From Abyssisolibacter fermentans (GTDB lineage Bacteria; Bacillota; Clostridia; Tissierellales; MCWD3): a stretch of 64,000 nt of DNA. Numbering within the stretch: the first letter of the stretch is position 1; each line of letters begins with the position of its first letter. The notes below the pieces were generated by a model, which ran no database searches, had not been told where the DNA came from, and saw only the letters and a list, made by a program, of their open reading frames with translations. Below, piece by piece: positions 8,319-17,467 of this stretch. The DNA lies in the NCBI RefSeq assembly GCF_001559865.1, contig NZ_LOHE01000045.1, positions 58,103 to 122,102 on the forward strand. Reading direction: 5' to 3'. The position numbers and the translations under genes were made by a program.

Positions 8319-9500
8319 ATGAAAAAATATCTATGTTTAATAATCGTATTTGTAACAATGTTATTATGTTCTAGTTGCAGAACAAAAAAAGATATTGAAA
8401 AATATGCAATGGTTTTAAGCACAGGATATGATTATACAGAAGATGATAAATATATGTTAACGATACAGGTGTTAAAAATTTCAAGAGAACAAACAGGTGG
8501 ATCAACAAATGGTGGAGGCAAAAAACAATCATTGCCTTCTGAAGTAGTTATATATACTAGCGTAGGAGAAACTATAAACAAAGCTTACGATAATTTAACA
8601 TCAACATTAGGCCAAGAACCTTATTTTTCACATAATAAGTTTATTGTTATTGGAGAAAAACTTGCCCAAAAAGGCATAGATTTAATAATTGATAGTAATT
8701 TACGAGGGCATGAGATTAGACCAAATACACCTGTACTTGTCGCTAAAGGGGAAGCAAGTGGAATTATTAAGCAATTAACCCCTATGGACACTATTCCTGC
8801 AAATACGGTTGAAAATATAATTAAAAATCAATTTGAAAAAGGTTTAACAACAATAACTAATCTTAAGGACATATACAATGGTCTAGCAAATAAAACTGTT
8901 GGGATTACAACAGGAGTTATTTATTTGGAAAAAGATGTTGAGATAGCTCATAATGGAAAAATATTTAGAGTAGAGGATACAGCAATTTTTAAGGGAGATA
9001 AATTGATTGGTTTTTTGACTAAAGAAGAATCGAGAGCAATGATGTGGATTAAATGTAGACTTAAGTCAGGGGATATTGTTGTTAATTCACCTAAAAACGA
9101 AGAGGACAAAATTACTCTTGAAATATTAAATTCTAAATGCAGAATAAACCCTATAATTGATGAAAGTAATTATTTAATGAAGATTCATATAGAGCAGAGT
9201 AGTAATATTGTATGTATGTCTGGTAAATATGATCCTATGGATAATTATAAGATATTCGAAGAATTAGAAGAAGAACAAAATAAAGTTATAGCAAAAGAAA
9301 TAAAAAATGTAATAAAAAAAGTGCAAAAAGACTACAATGTGGATATTTTTAATTTTGGAGAGATTATCCACAGAAAATACCCCAAAAAATGGAAGGTCAT
9401 TAAAGGAGAATGGGATGAGATATTTTCCCATATTTTATTTGAAGTTGAGGTGAAAACAAGTATAAAAAGGCCAGGAGTAATTTCAAAACCTGCTTATTAA
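8319..9500 (+). CDS. Ger(x)C-family lipoprotein, germinant receptor C subunit
   Basis: 393 residues. An N-terminal lipoprotein signal ends in LLCSSC, so Cys20 should be lipidated. The mature start RTKKDIEKYAMVLSTGYDY is the family signature, and later EVKTSIKRPG matches the conserved C-terminal domain. It begins 22 bp after the A subunit with GAGGGG upstream. In germinant receptors this subunit is anchored in the outer leaflet of the inner spore membrane next to the A and B subunits. Confidence 0.92.
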   Translation: MKKYLCLIIVFVTMLLCSSCRTKKDIEKYAMVLSTGYDYTEDDKYMLTIQVLKISREQTGGSTNGGGKKQSLPSEVVIYTSVGETINKAYDNLTSTLGQEPYFSHNKFIVIGEKLAQKGIDLIIDSNLRGHEIRPNTPVLVAKGEASGIIKQLTPMDTIPANTVENIIKNQFEKGLTTITNLKDIYNGLANKTVGITTGVIYLEKDVEIAHNGKIFRVEDTAIFKGDKLIGFLTKEESRAMMWIKCRLKSGDIVVNSPKNEEDKITLEILNSKCRINPIIDESNYLMKIHIEQSSNIVCMSGKYDPMDNYKIFEELEEEQNKVIAKEIKNVIKKVQKDYNVDIFNFGEIIHRKYPKKWKVIKGEWDEIFSHILFEVEVKTSIKRPGVISKPAY

Positions 9501-9514
9501 GGAGGGAAATGCTT

Positions 9515-10618
9515 TTGAAATATAAAATATCTGCATTACAATTATTTGCTGTAATGACATTTTCATTAATGGGAAGTGCTGTTCTATTCTTGTTAGGCGG
9601 TACGTTAAGACAAGATGCATGGCTAGTCTTAATTTTTGGGATACCAGTTGGAATTGTTGAAGTAATAATATATACCTCATTATTCTATGAATATCCTGAT
9701 GACACTCTTGTTGGATATATGATTAAAATATTTGGTAAAGGTTTAGGAAGTATCATTTGTGTTTTGTATATTCTTCGTTTCTTCTATAATGGAGCAAGGA
9801 TTTTAAGGGAATTTGGAGAACTTACTCTTGTAACAGTAAGTCCAAGAGCGTCACTATATGTAATTACATTAATAATTACTGTTGTAGTAACATATAGTGT
9901 ATATTCAGGTATTGAGAATATATGTAGATTGGCTCAAATAACTTTACCTATATATCTTTGTATATTTTTAATAGAATATATTTTGCTTTTTATGACAGAA
10001 GGTGCAGTTGATTTAAATAATATTTTACCTTTTTTTGAAAGTGGTATTAAACCTATTTTAATGGAAATATTTCCATTAGGCGTTGAATTCCCATTTGGAG
10101 TAAGTATTATTTTTACTATGATATTTCCTTTTGTAAATAAACCAGAGAAAGTAAGAACTACAACAATATATGCTATCATTTTTATTGGTATAATATTGGC
10201 TTTTAATACTATAATGATTATTTCAACTCTTGGTGTAGACTTTGCTTTGTCTTCATTGTTCCCTTTACTTGAAGCAATGAGATTTGTTAAAGTAGGTTTT
10301 ATTGACCGTATAGATATTTTAACTATTTTAGCATTTATGTTAGGGTTGTTTTTTAAAATAACATTACATTTGTATGCTGCAATGCTTGGTACTGCACAAT
10401 TATTAAAAGTAAAGAATACTAACGTTAAATGGCTATCTATTCCATTTGGCATATTAATATTTATTGCCTCTATAATTATTGCAGAAGATTATCCACAACA
10501 TTTACATATTGGAATGAATGTAACGCCGTGGATATTTTTTAACTTGTTCATTATTTTTCCCATTCTTGCATTGATAATTCATTTCTTAAAAAGGGGTAAA
10601 TCAAAAACTAGGAAATAA
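9515..10618 (+). CDS. GerB-family germination permease (B subunit)
   Basis: About 367 residues with ten predicted membrane helices; the APC-type spore permease family GerAB, which binds the germinant. The N-terminus MKYKISALQLFAVMTFSLMG is typical. A TTG at 9515 lies eight bases after GGAGGG (9501-9506); the ATG at 9509 is only two bases from it and is less likely. Last gene of the ger operon, 14 bp after the C subunit. The germinant (amino acid, sugar or bile salt) cannot be told from sequence. Confidence 0.92.
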   Translation: MKYKISALQLFAVMTFSLMGSAVLFLLGGTLRQDAWLVLIFGIPVGIVEVIIYTSLFYEYPDDTLVGYMIKIFGKGLGSIICVLYILRFFYNGARILREFGELTLVTVSPRASLYVITLIITVVVTYSVYSGIENICRLAQITLPIYLCIFLIEYILLFMTEGAVDLNNILPFFESGIKPILMEIFPLGVEFPFGVSIIFTMIFPFVNKPEKVRTTTIYAIIFIGIILAFNTIMIISTLGVDFALSSLFPLLEAMRFVKVGFIDRIDILTILAFMLGLFFKITLHLYAAMLGTAQLLKVKNTNVKWLSIPFGILIFIASIIIAEDYPQHLHIGMNVTPWIFFNLFIIFPILALIIHFLKRGKSKTRK

Positions 10619-10620
10619 AT

Positions 10621-10645
10621 TTCTAGAATCATCCATATTCTAGAA
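10621..10645 (+). terminator. Stem-loop after the ger operon
   Basis: TTCTAGAAT pairs perfectly with ATTCTAGAA around a 7-base loop, three bases after the GerB stop. There is no T run. A second inverted repeat, CACTTATTC and GAATAAGTG, lies at 10686-10729. Confidence 0.45.
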
Positions 10646-10766
10646 CGATACATTAGGTGTAGTAGTTACAATAAGCGTAATTTTGCACTTATTCCTGGAA
10701 TTTTAAGACCATGCCATGAATAAGTGTAGTTTTAAAAACATTAATATTAATATCAACCACCAAAAA

Positions 10767-11044
10767 GGGACTGTCGCAAATTGCCATTTTGAGACGACCC
10801 CTTTAAAATTCCACATCATCATATCCCAAAGCAATCAGATAATTCTTAATTATTTCCTCAAGGCAATGAAGCTCTGTTCAGCTTACTTTGGATAAAGATT
10901 TTGTAATATTATCAATATCTACTTGGTTAGTAACACCTGTAGCTACAATAAACCATAAGCCGTTTGAAGATATACTTTTTTGTAATCCTTTGGATTAATT
11001 AAAACGTTTATACTTGTATTTTTAAAAGCTTCATATTGTACCAT
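10767..11044 (-). pseudogene. Decayed gene remnant with IS-end-like inverted repeat
   Basis: On the minus strand an ATG at 11044 opens MVQYEAFKNTSINVLINPKDYKKVY, stops after a frame change, and continues in other frames as SSNGLWFIVATGVTNQVDID and later LEEIIKNYLIALGYDDVEF, ending at TAA 10803. At least one frameshift and a stop break it. Beyond its end, GGGACTGTCGCAAA and TTTTGAGACGACCCC (10767-10801) form an imperfect inverted repeat like the ends of some IS elements in Firmicutes. The family of the coding remnant is not recognised. The rest of 10646-11225 shows nothing firm. Confidence 0.4.
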
Positions 11045-11225
11045 GACAAGGCAATATTTAGCGAAATTGTTGTATACATGTATAATGACTTATGTGCAAA
11101 ATTACAATAATTTAATAACATAAGAAAATATATGAAATTTTTATGGCTTTATCAACAAAAAGTGTTATAATATTACTGTAATATGTTAAAACTTAATAAG
11201 TTGACTTAAAGGAGAGAAAAAGTGC

Positions 11226-12299
11226 ATGAAAAAATTAACAACTAAGAGACAAGTAAGTAACATTTTAACACTATTATTGATATTATCAATGGTATTTGCG
11301 ACAAATGTATTTGCAGAAGATAGCAAAACTGTCGAAGTAAGAGGTTACACTTATGAAGGCATGACTGAAGAAGAAATAACTGCGATTAATCCACATTTTT
11401 CTGTATCTAATGTAGTAGATACATTTGATGTAAAGAAAATTGATCAAGGAATGGATGCAGGTCTTATTACTGAATCGCCAGCAACAGTTAAGTTATTAGC
11501 TGATGGTGGAGTTATATTTGATGTTTATAAATTAACTAAGAACGGTGAGAACTACGAGTATGATTATGATAAGGCATTACCAATATCAGGTCAAGTTAAA
11601 GTGTATGTACCTGATGAGTCAGGGGCTTTAGATGAGAATGGTATGAAGAAATATGTAGAAAAAACCATAGATATGACAGAACTTGATAAATATGAAGTTG
11701 ATATGCCAGAATATTTACCTGGATGTAGCGTTACTTTAACTGAGCCTGGAGATTATTATGTGATATTTAGGTATGCAGCAATTGAAGGAGCTGCACAAGC
11801 AATTATTACAGTTAAAGGTACAACAGATTCAGATGAAGGTACAGTTGATTCAGACTTAACTACAGATACATTAACAGCTCAGCCAACTGCATCAAAAGTT
11901 TTAGTAAATGGTACTGAAACTTCTTTTGACGCGTATATGATAAATGGCAATAACTATTTTAAACTTCGTGACCTTGCAAAGGTTGTAAGTGGAACAGAAA
12001 AACAATTTGAAGTAACTTGGGATGGTACTAAAAAGGCTATTAATTTAATTTCTAACAAAGAGTATACTACAGTAGGTGGAGAAATGGTTGCTGGAGATGG
12101 TCAAGAAAAAACAACTATTTTAAGTACTTCTAAGATATACAAAGATGGTCAAGAAATTACTTTAACAGCTTATACAATTAATGAGAATAACTATTTTAAA
12201 TTAAGAGATATAGCAAAAGCATTTGATATTGGTGTAACTTGGGATGGTGCTACAAGTACAGTAGGAATAGATACAACTACAGGATATGTGGAAGAATAG
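11226..12299 (+). CDS. Secreted protein with two stalk (copper amine oxidase N-like) repeats
   Basis: 357 residues. A Sec signal peptide (residues 1-30, ending NVFA|EDSK) is followed by a unique domain to about residue 195, a Thr/Asp-rich linker (TTDSDEGTVDSDLTTDTL), and two repeats of the stalk domain with the motif NNYFKLRD(L/I)AK (about residues 235-290 and 300-352). These repeats occur in cell-surface proteins of clostridia and probably mediate envelope contacts. The start at 11226 follows GGAG. It is monocistronic, with a terminator six bases after the stop. The role of the N-terminal domain is unknown. Confidence 0.8.
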   Translation: MKKLTTKRQVSNILTLLLILSMVFATNVFAEDSKTVEVRGYTYEGMTEEEITAINPHFSVSNVVDTFDVKKIDQGMDAGLITESPATVKLLADGGVIFDVYKLTKNGENYEYDYDKALPISGQVKVYVPDESGALDENGMKKYVEKTIDMTELDKYEVDMPEYLPGCSVTLTEPGDYYVIFRYAAIEGAAQAIITVKGTTDSDEGTVDSDLTTDTLTAQPTASKVLVNGTETSFDAYMINGNNYFKLRDLAKVVSGTEKQFEVTWDGTKKAINLISNKEYTTVGGEMVAGDGQEKTTILSTSKIYKDGQEITLTAYTINENNYFKLRDIAKAFDIGVTWDGATSTVGIDTTTGYVEE

Positions 12300-12304
12300 T
12301 GAGC

Positions 12305-12336
12305 AAAAGGACTTATTTTTAAATAGGTCCTTTTTT
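12305..12336 (+). terminator. Rho-independent terminator
   Basis: AAAAGGAC pairs with GTCCTTTT and is followed by further T; immediately after the stalk protein gene. Confidence 0.8.
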
Positions 12337-12776
12337 ATAAGTACGTTAAATATTAATGCAAAGCAAAAAAACTTGAAAATGCTTTAGATTAGTAGGGATA
12401 TGTAAAAGCTTTTTATTTTGTAAATAATTTTGATTTTTATGATATTTCACTACTATAGTTTAGTTTTTGATTTTATAGAAATATTAAAACACTTTTCAAT
12501 AAATATATTGATTCAAGACACTTTATTTGGATATTATGAATTAAGTTTTTAAATAGGGTATTTAAGATTAGAGATTTACTTAAAAAAATAGCATACGAAA
12601 ATATATAATATTTATTGAAAAGGAACGGGAGAAAAAATCTATGATGTAAATCTAGATGAAATAGTTAATGTTTAAAATTAAAGAATAAGTAGTTTTATGT
12701 AAAATCATTTGAAGACAGAATTGCGTAATGATGAAAGTTTTTAATTCTAAGTATATAAAAGAGGTGAATACTAAAG
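12337..12776. other. Intergenic region, no gene seen
   Basis: About 440 AT-rich bases between a terminator and the broken DUF4440-like gene. No ORF with a ribosome site and no strong hairpin is visible. It presumably contains the promoter of the downstream gene. Confidence 0.4.
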
Positions 12777-13318
12777 ATGGAATCACTAGAAAAACAAATA
12801 TATGAACTTGAAAAAGAGTTATTGAAGCCTGAAATTAGGATGTCTCAAGAAAAAATAAGCGAATTAGTGGCTGAGGATTTTTTTGAATTTTGTAGTTCTG
12901 GAAGCATATATCATTATTACAAAGGTGATATCTTTATTGCAGAGAGTAATTTATATGAAATTAAGTGGGAAATAAGAGATTTTGCTATAAAACAACTGTC
13001 TAGTGAATGTATATTAGCGACATATAAAATAATTAAACATGATGAGATAGATGAAAATATTAAACCCAGATTATTCATAGAAAATCAAATATTTTACTGC
13101 ATCCTTCTGATTATAAGATTTCCATTAAATTCTCGACATACCAACTCGGTATGCCTTCGAATTCACTGGAATCTTCTAATTCAAAATTATACAGCACACT
13201 ATTCAAAGTCATATGAATAATCAGGGTTAAATATTCGCTTCGTAGCTCTATATGGAAATTTATTAATGGTACATGGAAAATGATTTTTCATCAGGGGACA
13301 TTGACCTCTAGTATTTAA
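12777..13318 (+). pseudogene. DUF4440-like protein gene split by a 162-bp MITE
   Basis: The first 96 codons (MESLEKQIYELEKELLKPEIR ... ATYKIIKHDEIDENIK) match the start of small DUF4440/NTF2-like proteins. The frame then enters a repeat element at 13065-13226 and gives 51 unrelated residues. Removing the element plus one copy of its TTAAA target duplication (13065-13231) joins ENIK directly to YSLRSSIWKFINGTWKM ... FHQGTLTSSI and a TAA at 13318, restoring a 124-residue protein of normal length with the family's usual C-terminus. The break is thus a recent clean insertion. Start at 12777 behind GAGGTG. Members of this fold bind small ligands; no specific role is known. Confidence 0.85.
13065..13226 (-). 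mobile_element. MITE copy 1 (162 bp), inserted in a DUF4440-like gene
   Basis: The terminal inverted repeats are CCCAGATTATTCATAG on the left and, inverted, CCCTGATTATTCATATG on the right. TTAAA flanks both ends (13060-13064 and 13227-13231) as a 5-bp target duplication. Inside is a palindrome-like ACATACCAACTCGGTATG near 13136-13153. No transposase is encoded. It is the reverse complement of the 221-bp copy at 19011-19231 but lacks its middle part, so it is a shorter deletion form. Confidence 0.88.
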
Positions 13319-13369
13319 GAGCAGGTAATGTGCCTATGCTTAAATTTGTTTGTTATAGGGGTTGATAAA

Positions 13370-13657
13370 ATGACTTTAAAATGTCCAGTATGTGGAGAAA
13401 AAACTATAAGTATAAACGATAAACTAACTAAAGGTAAAAAGAAAAGGATAAAGTGTAGCAACTGTAAAAGTGAACTAGTACCATCTAATTGGTTTATAGT
13501 ATTAATATTTTTTCAAACTATAATATATAGTCTTATAACAACTAACGATATGCATATAGCAGAAAAGATTATAATAAGTGTTTTATTATTTATATTGCTT
13601 TTATGTGCATTTATCTATATTGTTTCTTTGGAAAAATATGAAGAAGAAAATAGCTAA
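13370..13657 (+). CDS. Small zinc-ribbon membrane protein
   Basis: 95 residues. CPVCG near the N-terminus and CSNC about 25 residues later form a zinc ribbon; two hydrophobic helices follow (WFIVLIFFQTIIYSLI and IIISVLLFILLLCAFIYIV). The start at 13370 follows AGGGG and begins MTLKCPVCGEK. Proteins with this layout are common in clostridia but their function is unknown. It stands alone between the broken DUF4440-like gene and a terminator. Confidence 0.65.
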   Translation: MTLKCPVCGEKTISINDKLTKGKKKRIKCSNCKSELVPSNWFIVLIFFQTIIYSLITTNDMHIAEKIIISVLLFILLLCAFIYIVSLEKYEEENS

Positions 13658-13681
13658 GTAATTTTCAACTATATAAAAGAA

Positions 13682-13716
13682 CAGGCTATTTTATAAACTA
13701 ATTGCCTGCTTTTTTA
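13682..13716. terminator. Probable terminator between convergent genes
   Basis: CAGGC pairs with GCCTG across a 17-base interior and is followed by CTTTTTT. It lies between the zinc-ribbon gene and the convergent PfpI-like gene. Confidence 0.5.
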
Positions 13717-13788
13717 ACTTACTCAATAGATTTTAATTGATTTATTAAGTTATATTTCTTGAATTGGAATTGAACTTATATTACAGAT

Positions 13789-14337
13789 TTACTTTTTCCA
13801 ACAAAAAGGACTTTTGAACCATTCGATGTACCCATCTACTGATTTAACTTCAAATCCAGCTAAATGATAGAGTTCTAGAGCAAATTCTAAATAGGCTTCT
13901 GGTTTTGCTGAAACTATTTTTCTATCACTTTCATACATTGAATAAGTTAAAGTACCGTTTGTTGGTAAATGGTCATAAGTCTCGTTTTGCTGATAATATC
14001 CTGTAAAGCTTCTGCTAGATAAAACACCAGCATGTGCCATATAATCAACACCACCACAAATTCCACCAATAATAGTACCATTTTCTTCACAAGATTTAAT
14101 CAATGCAAGAATGTCTTCTTTGATGATGGCTTTACCTCCAGGGATGATCAATACATCAATTTCCTCTGGCTTTACTTCATTTATTTTCTTATCAATAAGT
14201 ACCCTTTTTCCATCTACACATGTAATAACTTCTTGGTCACTTGAAATAGTAAATAAATTCTCATTTTTAAATAACAATGTAGGGATACATATTTCTGTTT
14301 CAAAATAACCATCATATAAATATAATGCAACGTTCAT
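13789..14337 (-). CDS. DJ-1/PfpI-family protein
   Basis: 182 residues of the class I glutamine amidotransferase-like fold. LIIPGG and the nucleophile elbow GGICGG (Cys is the predicted nucleophile) mark the DJ-1/PfpI superfamily, whose members act as chaperones, glyoxalases, or amidases. The early acidic residue in YDGYFETE fits the conserved Glu next to the nucleophile. The start is the ATG at 14337 with GGAGG eight bases upstream; the longer frame beginning with TTG is rejected. Single gene; the substrate is unknown. Confidence 0.82.
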   Translation of the reverse strand: MNVALYLYDGYFETEICIPTLLFKNENLFTISSDQEVITCVDGKRVLIDKKINEVKPEEIDVLIIPGGKAIIKEDILALIKSCEENGTIIGGICGGVDYMAHAGVLSSRSFTGYYQQNETYDHLPTNGTLTYSMYESDRKIVSAKPEAYLEFALELYHLAGFEVKSVDGYIEWFKSPFCWKK

Positions 14338-14723
14338 TAACAACACCTCCAATTACATAATATAATAAGAACTCTGACATATACTTGTCAGGGTTTAAAA
14401 TGTTTTTGACAATATATATGGTTGTAAATAAAACAAGGCGCAAGAAGTTCCCCCACCTTGTTGAAACGGTGTGTTGCAATTATTACGTAATTATTTCTGT
14501 TATTATAATGATTAGGGTATACAATATAACAATATTCATTTATTATAAAGACTCAATGTGCATTCTAAAAAGTATTAAAATAAATGAGATTATGTTATTA
14601 TGTAAATATAAAAATTGAAATGAGTAATATTGAGATTTTGTAATTTTATTACCGAATCCAAGATTAAGCAATGAATAAAGCAGAAAGGAAGTTATTGTAT
14701 GAGAAGATATGTTATTAATGCAT

Positions 14724-14770
14724 AGCAAAGGCTATTGCATAATAAAAATTGATTAATAATAGCCTTTGCT
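14724..14770 (+). terminator. Stem-loop upstream of the CD3324-family gene
   Basis: AGCAAAGGCTATT pairs perfectly with AATAGCCTTTGCT (13 bp) across a 21-base loop, 36 bp before the next start. With no strong T run it could equally be a leader structure. The stretch from 14338 to 14723 shows no convincing gene; the short ORFs there lack ribosome sites. Confidence 0.45.
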
Positions 14771-14805
14771 CAATCCTTATATTGTATTTTATTAGGAGGA
14801 GCATT

Positions 14806-15087
14806 ATGAGCTATGTTAAAGCTGAAAATATATTACCACAAGAAATTATTGAGTTAATTCAAAAATATGTTGATGGTGAGTATATTTACATACCAAGAAA
14901 AAACTCCAATAGAAAAGCATGGGGTGAAAATACTAATACTAAAAATGAGATTAAAATAAGAAATACTACCATATATAAAAAGTACATAAATGGTATCACT
15001 GTTGAAGTCCTCGCTTCTGAATACTATTTATCTAAGAAAAGCATACAGCGTATTATTCTTCAAGAAAAGAGAAAGCTATCAGATTAA
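14806..15087 (+). CDS. CD3324-family putative DNA-binding protein
   Basis: 93 residues. The segment ELIQKYVDGEYIYIPRK is the hallmark of the small CD3324-type proteins of clostridia. The C-terminal half (VEVLASEYYLSKKSIQRIIL) reads as a helix-turn-helix, similar to the Mor activator family. It is probably a small transcription regulator; target unknown. Start at 14806 with AGGAGG and seven bases spacing. A strong terminator follows directly. Confidence 0.75.
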   Translation: MSYVKAENILPQEIIELIQKYVDGEYIYIPRKNSNRKAWGENTNTKNEIKIRNTTIYKKYINGITVEVLASEYYLSKKSIQRIILQEKRKLSD

Positions 15088-15093
15088 AACTAT

Positions 15094-15127
15094 AATAATG
15101 AGAAAAGCAGATGCTTTTCTCATTATT
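15094..15127 (+). terminator. Rho-independent terminator
   Basis: AATAATGAGAAAAGCA pairs perfectly with TGCTTTTCTCATTATT around GA. Confidence 0.75.
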
Positions 15128-15256
15128 ATTTCTGAAATGTTTTTGAGGTTGTTATATTAAAATTGTTATGATAGATTTATTTTAGAAGTATGCAATGGAA
15201 ATTGATTATGCTTTAAGTGAAAGAGATAATACTAGATTATATGGAGGATACGAAAT

Positions 15257-16153
15257 ATGAACGAGAGAAAGGAATTAGTCATTAATGATAAAAGGTACTA
15301 TTTAGTAAAGAATTATAAAGATGATGATAAGCTTAGAAAAAGTTTTAATGAATTAACAAGAAAAACTTTTGGATTTGATTTTGAACAATGGTATCAGCAG
15401 GGATATTGGCAAGAACGATACATTCCGTATTCTTTGCTATGTGATGATGTAATAGTAGCAAATGTTTCAGTTAATACAATAGATTTCTTGGTCAATGGAG
15501 AGTTAAAGCATACAATACAAATCGGAACAGTAATGACTGATGAATTATATCGAAATCAAGGATTAATTACGTATTTGATGGAGACTGTATTTAAGGAGTA
15601 TGAAAAACGTAGTGACTTAATATATTTATTTGCAAATGATAGTGTGCTTGACTTTTATCCCAAATATGGATTTAAAAAAGCAGATGAATATCAATATATA
15701 AAACAGTTAAAAAAGAAAGAAACAGCTTATGTAATTAGGAAACTTGATATGAATGACGAAAATGATAAAAATACCTTTACTAGATTAGCTTCAAATGCAA
15801 TTCCTATTTCAAAGATATCTATGGTAGATAATTTTGGACTTATTATGTTCTATTGTAGTTCATTTATGAAAGATAATATTTATTATATTAAAGATTTAGA
15901 TATTGCTGTTGTTGCAGGATATGATGGCAATAAATTATATTTACAAGATGTCTTTAGTGAAAAAGATTTTAATTTAGAAATTGTAATTAATGAGTTAGTA
16001 AATCAAGAAAATATGACAGTAACTTTAGGATTTACTCCTTTAGAGGATGAATCATATTCTATTGAAATATTAAATGAAGAAGATACAACATTATTTGTAA
16101 AAGGGAACAATATCATAGGAAAATCAATGTTTCCAATATTATCTCACGCTTAA
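15257..16153 (+). CDS. GNAT-family N-acetyltransferase
   Basis: 298 residues. The GNAT fold fills about residues 10-150: beta strands around CDDVIVANVSVNTI, the acetyl-CoA loop YRNQGLITYLMETV (R/Q-x-x-G-x-A type) and a final YPKYGFKKADEY. The C-terminal ~140 residues form a second domain as in Eis-like two-domain acetyltransferases. The start at 15257 follows GGAGG. It is monocistronic. The acceptor (small molecule or protein) cannot be predicted. Confidence 0.83.
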   Translation: MNERKELVINDKRYYLVKNYKDDDKLRKSFNELTRKTFGFDFEQWYQQGYWQERYIPYSLLCDDVIVANVSVNTIDFLVNGELKHTIQIGTVMTDELYRNQGLITYLMETVFKEYEKRSDLIYLFANDSVLDFYPKYGFKKADEYQYIKQLKKKETAYVIRKLDMNDENDKNTFTRLASNAIPISKISMVDNFGLIMFYCSSFMKDNIYYIKDLDIAVVAGYDGNKLYLQDVFSEKDFNLEIVINELVNQENMTVTLGFTPLEDESYSIEILNEEDTTLFVKGNNIIGKSMFPILSHA

Positions 16154-16302
16154 TGAGGGACACGTTAGCTTATTCCATGTATAATTATCTAATTTCATAC
16201 AACACAATTAATTATTAAATTGAGTTCAATGCCAATATTTTCAGTATTATAATATAAGAATCAAGAAACTGTTTAATAAATAACTAGCATAATTACTAGG
16301 AG

Positions 16303-16357
16303 CCATGCAGGGTTTCTTTCTAAGGAACATTAGTGTAAGAGAAAGATTCCTGCATGG
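16303..16357 (+). terminator. Large stem-loop in a 490-bp intergenic region
   Basis: CCATGCAGG pairs with CCTGCATGG, and the stem continues inward with TTTCTTTCT opposite AGAGAAAGA. It is followed by TTTATAAG. It is likely the terminator for the acetyltransferase. The rest of 16154-16643 holds no gene; the promoter of the redox operon should lie just before 16644. Confidence 0.5.
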
Positions 16358-16643
16358 TTTATAAGTGTATTATTTCATTCAAAGCTTATCTATAAAAGAA
16401 TTATATAACCTATGAAAATCTTGAGTTGAGAGATTTTTATAATGTAGTGAATTCTCAGCTATATTTACTCATTTCTCCTAAATTCCCATTAATATCTCTA
16501 ATTAATTACTATACCTTACAAGTTTTCCTAAGACATATTAAGAAAATCTTAAGATTTAGCTACAGTTTTTATTAAGATATTTATTCTATAATTTTAATAT
16601 GATTATAAATGAAAATATCTAATATAAAAAAGGAGTGTCAACA

Positions 16644-17282
16644 ATGAAAAAGAAGATAGTAATAGGATTAACCATAGTGATATTATTAGGTATAATAAGC
16701 TTTATGTTTATAGAAATTAAACCAGATGGAAGTATTTCGTTTGATATTGATGGATATTATAAGCGTCATTTTATGGATGAAGATGAATTTGTTAATTTAG
16801 AAGAAGAGGCTTTAAAGCTAGAAACAAATTCAGTAGCTGGTAAAAAACTAGTATCCTTTGAAGCAGAAGATTTAAACGGTAATAAAATAACAGAAAAATT
16901 ATTTAAACGAAATAAATTGACAATGCTACATTTATGGGGAACTCATTGTAGTAAATGTATTAAGGAAATGCCAGATTTAGAAAAACTGTACAAAGAAATT
17001 TCCAAAAAAGATGTGAATCTAGTAGGAATTGTAACTGGTGTTAAAGAAGATGAAAATAAAAAAGAAGCTAAAAATATTGTTAAGAAAATTGGTTTGACTT
17101 ATACTAATATTATTCCAGACAAGTCATTGATAGATGAAATAGTATCTAAATTTGACTATGTTCCAGTTTCTATTTTTATTGACCAAGAAGGAAATATATT
17201 AAAAACACATATTGCAGGTGCGAATTCTTATGAAGAGTATCTTGAAATAATCAATGAAGTTTTAAAAGATGTAGGTAATTAA
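16644..17282 (+). CDS. TlpA/ResA-like membrane-anchored thiol-disulfide oxidoreductase
   Basis: 212 residues: an N-terminal anchor helix (IVIGLTIVILLGIISFMFI), a short linker, and a thioredoxin fold of the TlpA class with the redox motif WGTHCSKC and the cis-proline loop YVPVSIFI. It should face the outside of the cell and exchange electrons with exported thiols. The start at 16644 has AGGAG eight bases upstream. It opens a four-gene run with a CD1871A peptide, a polyferredoxin membrane protein and a second TlpA-like lipoprotein whose equivalent active-site Cys is coded by TGA. The two TlpA proteins are clearly homologous (TYTNI(I/V)PDK). Confidence 0.88.
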   Translation: MKKKIVIGLTIVILLGIISFMFIEIKPDGSISFDIDGYYKRHFMDEDEFVNLEEEALKLETNSVAGKKLVSFEAEDLNGNKITEKLFKRNKLTMLHLWGTHCSKCIKEMPDLEKLYKEISKKDVNLVGIVTGVKEDENKKEAKNIVKKIGLTYTNIIPDKSLIDEIVSKFDYVPVSIFIDQEGNILKTHIAGANSYEEYLEIINEVLKDVGN

Positions 17283-17323
17283 TAAATATAGATAGTAGTA
17301 TTAAAAGTGAAAGGAGCTGCTAA

Positions 17324-17467
17324 ATGAAAAACAATAAAAAATACGTACAAATAGGATTAATTATGTTAAGTATAATTTTTGTTCTAGTGGGTATTTCAAG
17401 AGGAGAAGTGGCAAAAGTTTTTATAAAATCAATAAATATATGTTTGGAGTGTATAGGTATTGGATAG
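17324..17467 (+). CDS. CD1871A-family CXXC-motif small membrane protein
   Basis: 47 residues, with one membrane helix (VQIGLIMLSIIFVLVGI), the conserved RGEVAKVF segment, and the end INICLECIGIG with its CxxC. This pattern is that of the CD1871A-type CXXC proteins of clostridia. RBS AAGGAG, nine bases before the ATG. Its stop overlaps the start of the polyferredoxin gene by eight bases, so the two are translationally coupled. The CxxC likely relays electrons or coordinates metal between the iron-sulfur protein and the TlpA-like proteins; this is inferred from context. Confidence 0.85.
   Translation: MKNNKKYVQIGLIMLSIIFVLVGISRGEVAKVFIKSINICLECIGIG

Noticed and set aside
13065..13220. C-terminal 51 residues of the 12777 reading frame as genuine protein
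   Set aside because: They are translated from the MITE; the same sequence occurs as non-coding DNA at 19011-19231.
14385..14618. 77-codon ORF upstream of the CD3324-family gene
   Set aside because: No ribosome site, no recognisable motif and random-looking composition; overlaps intergenic AT-rich DNA.
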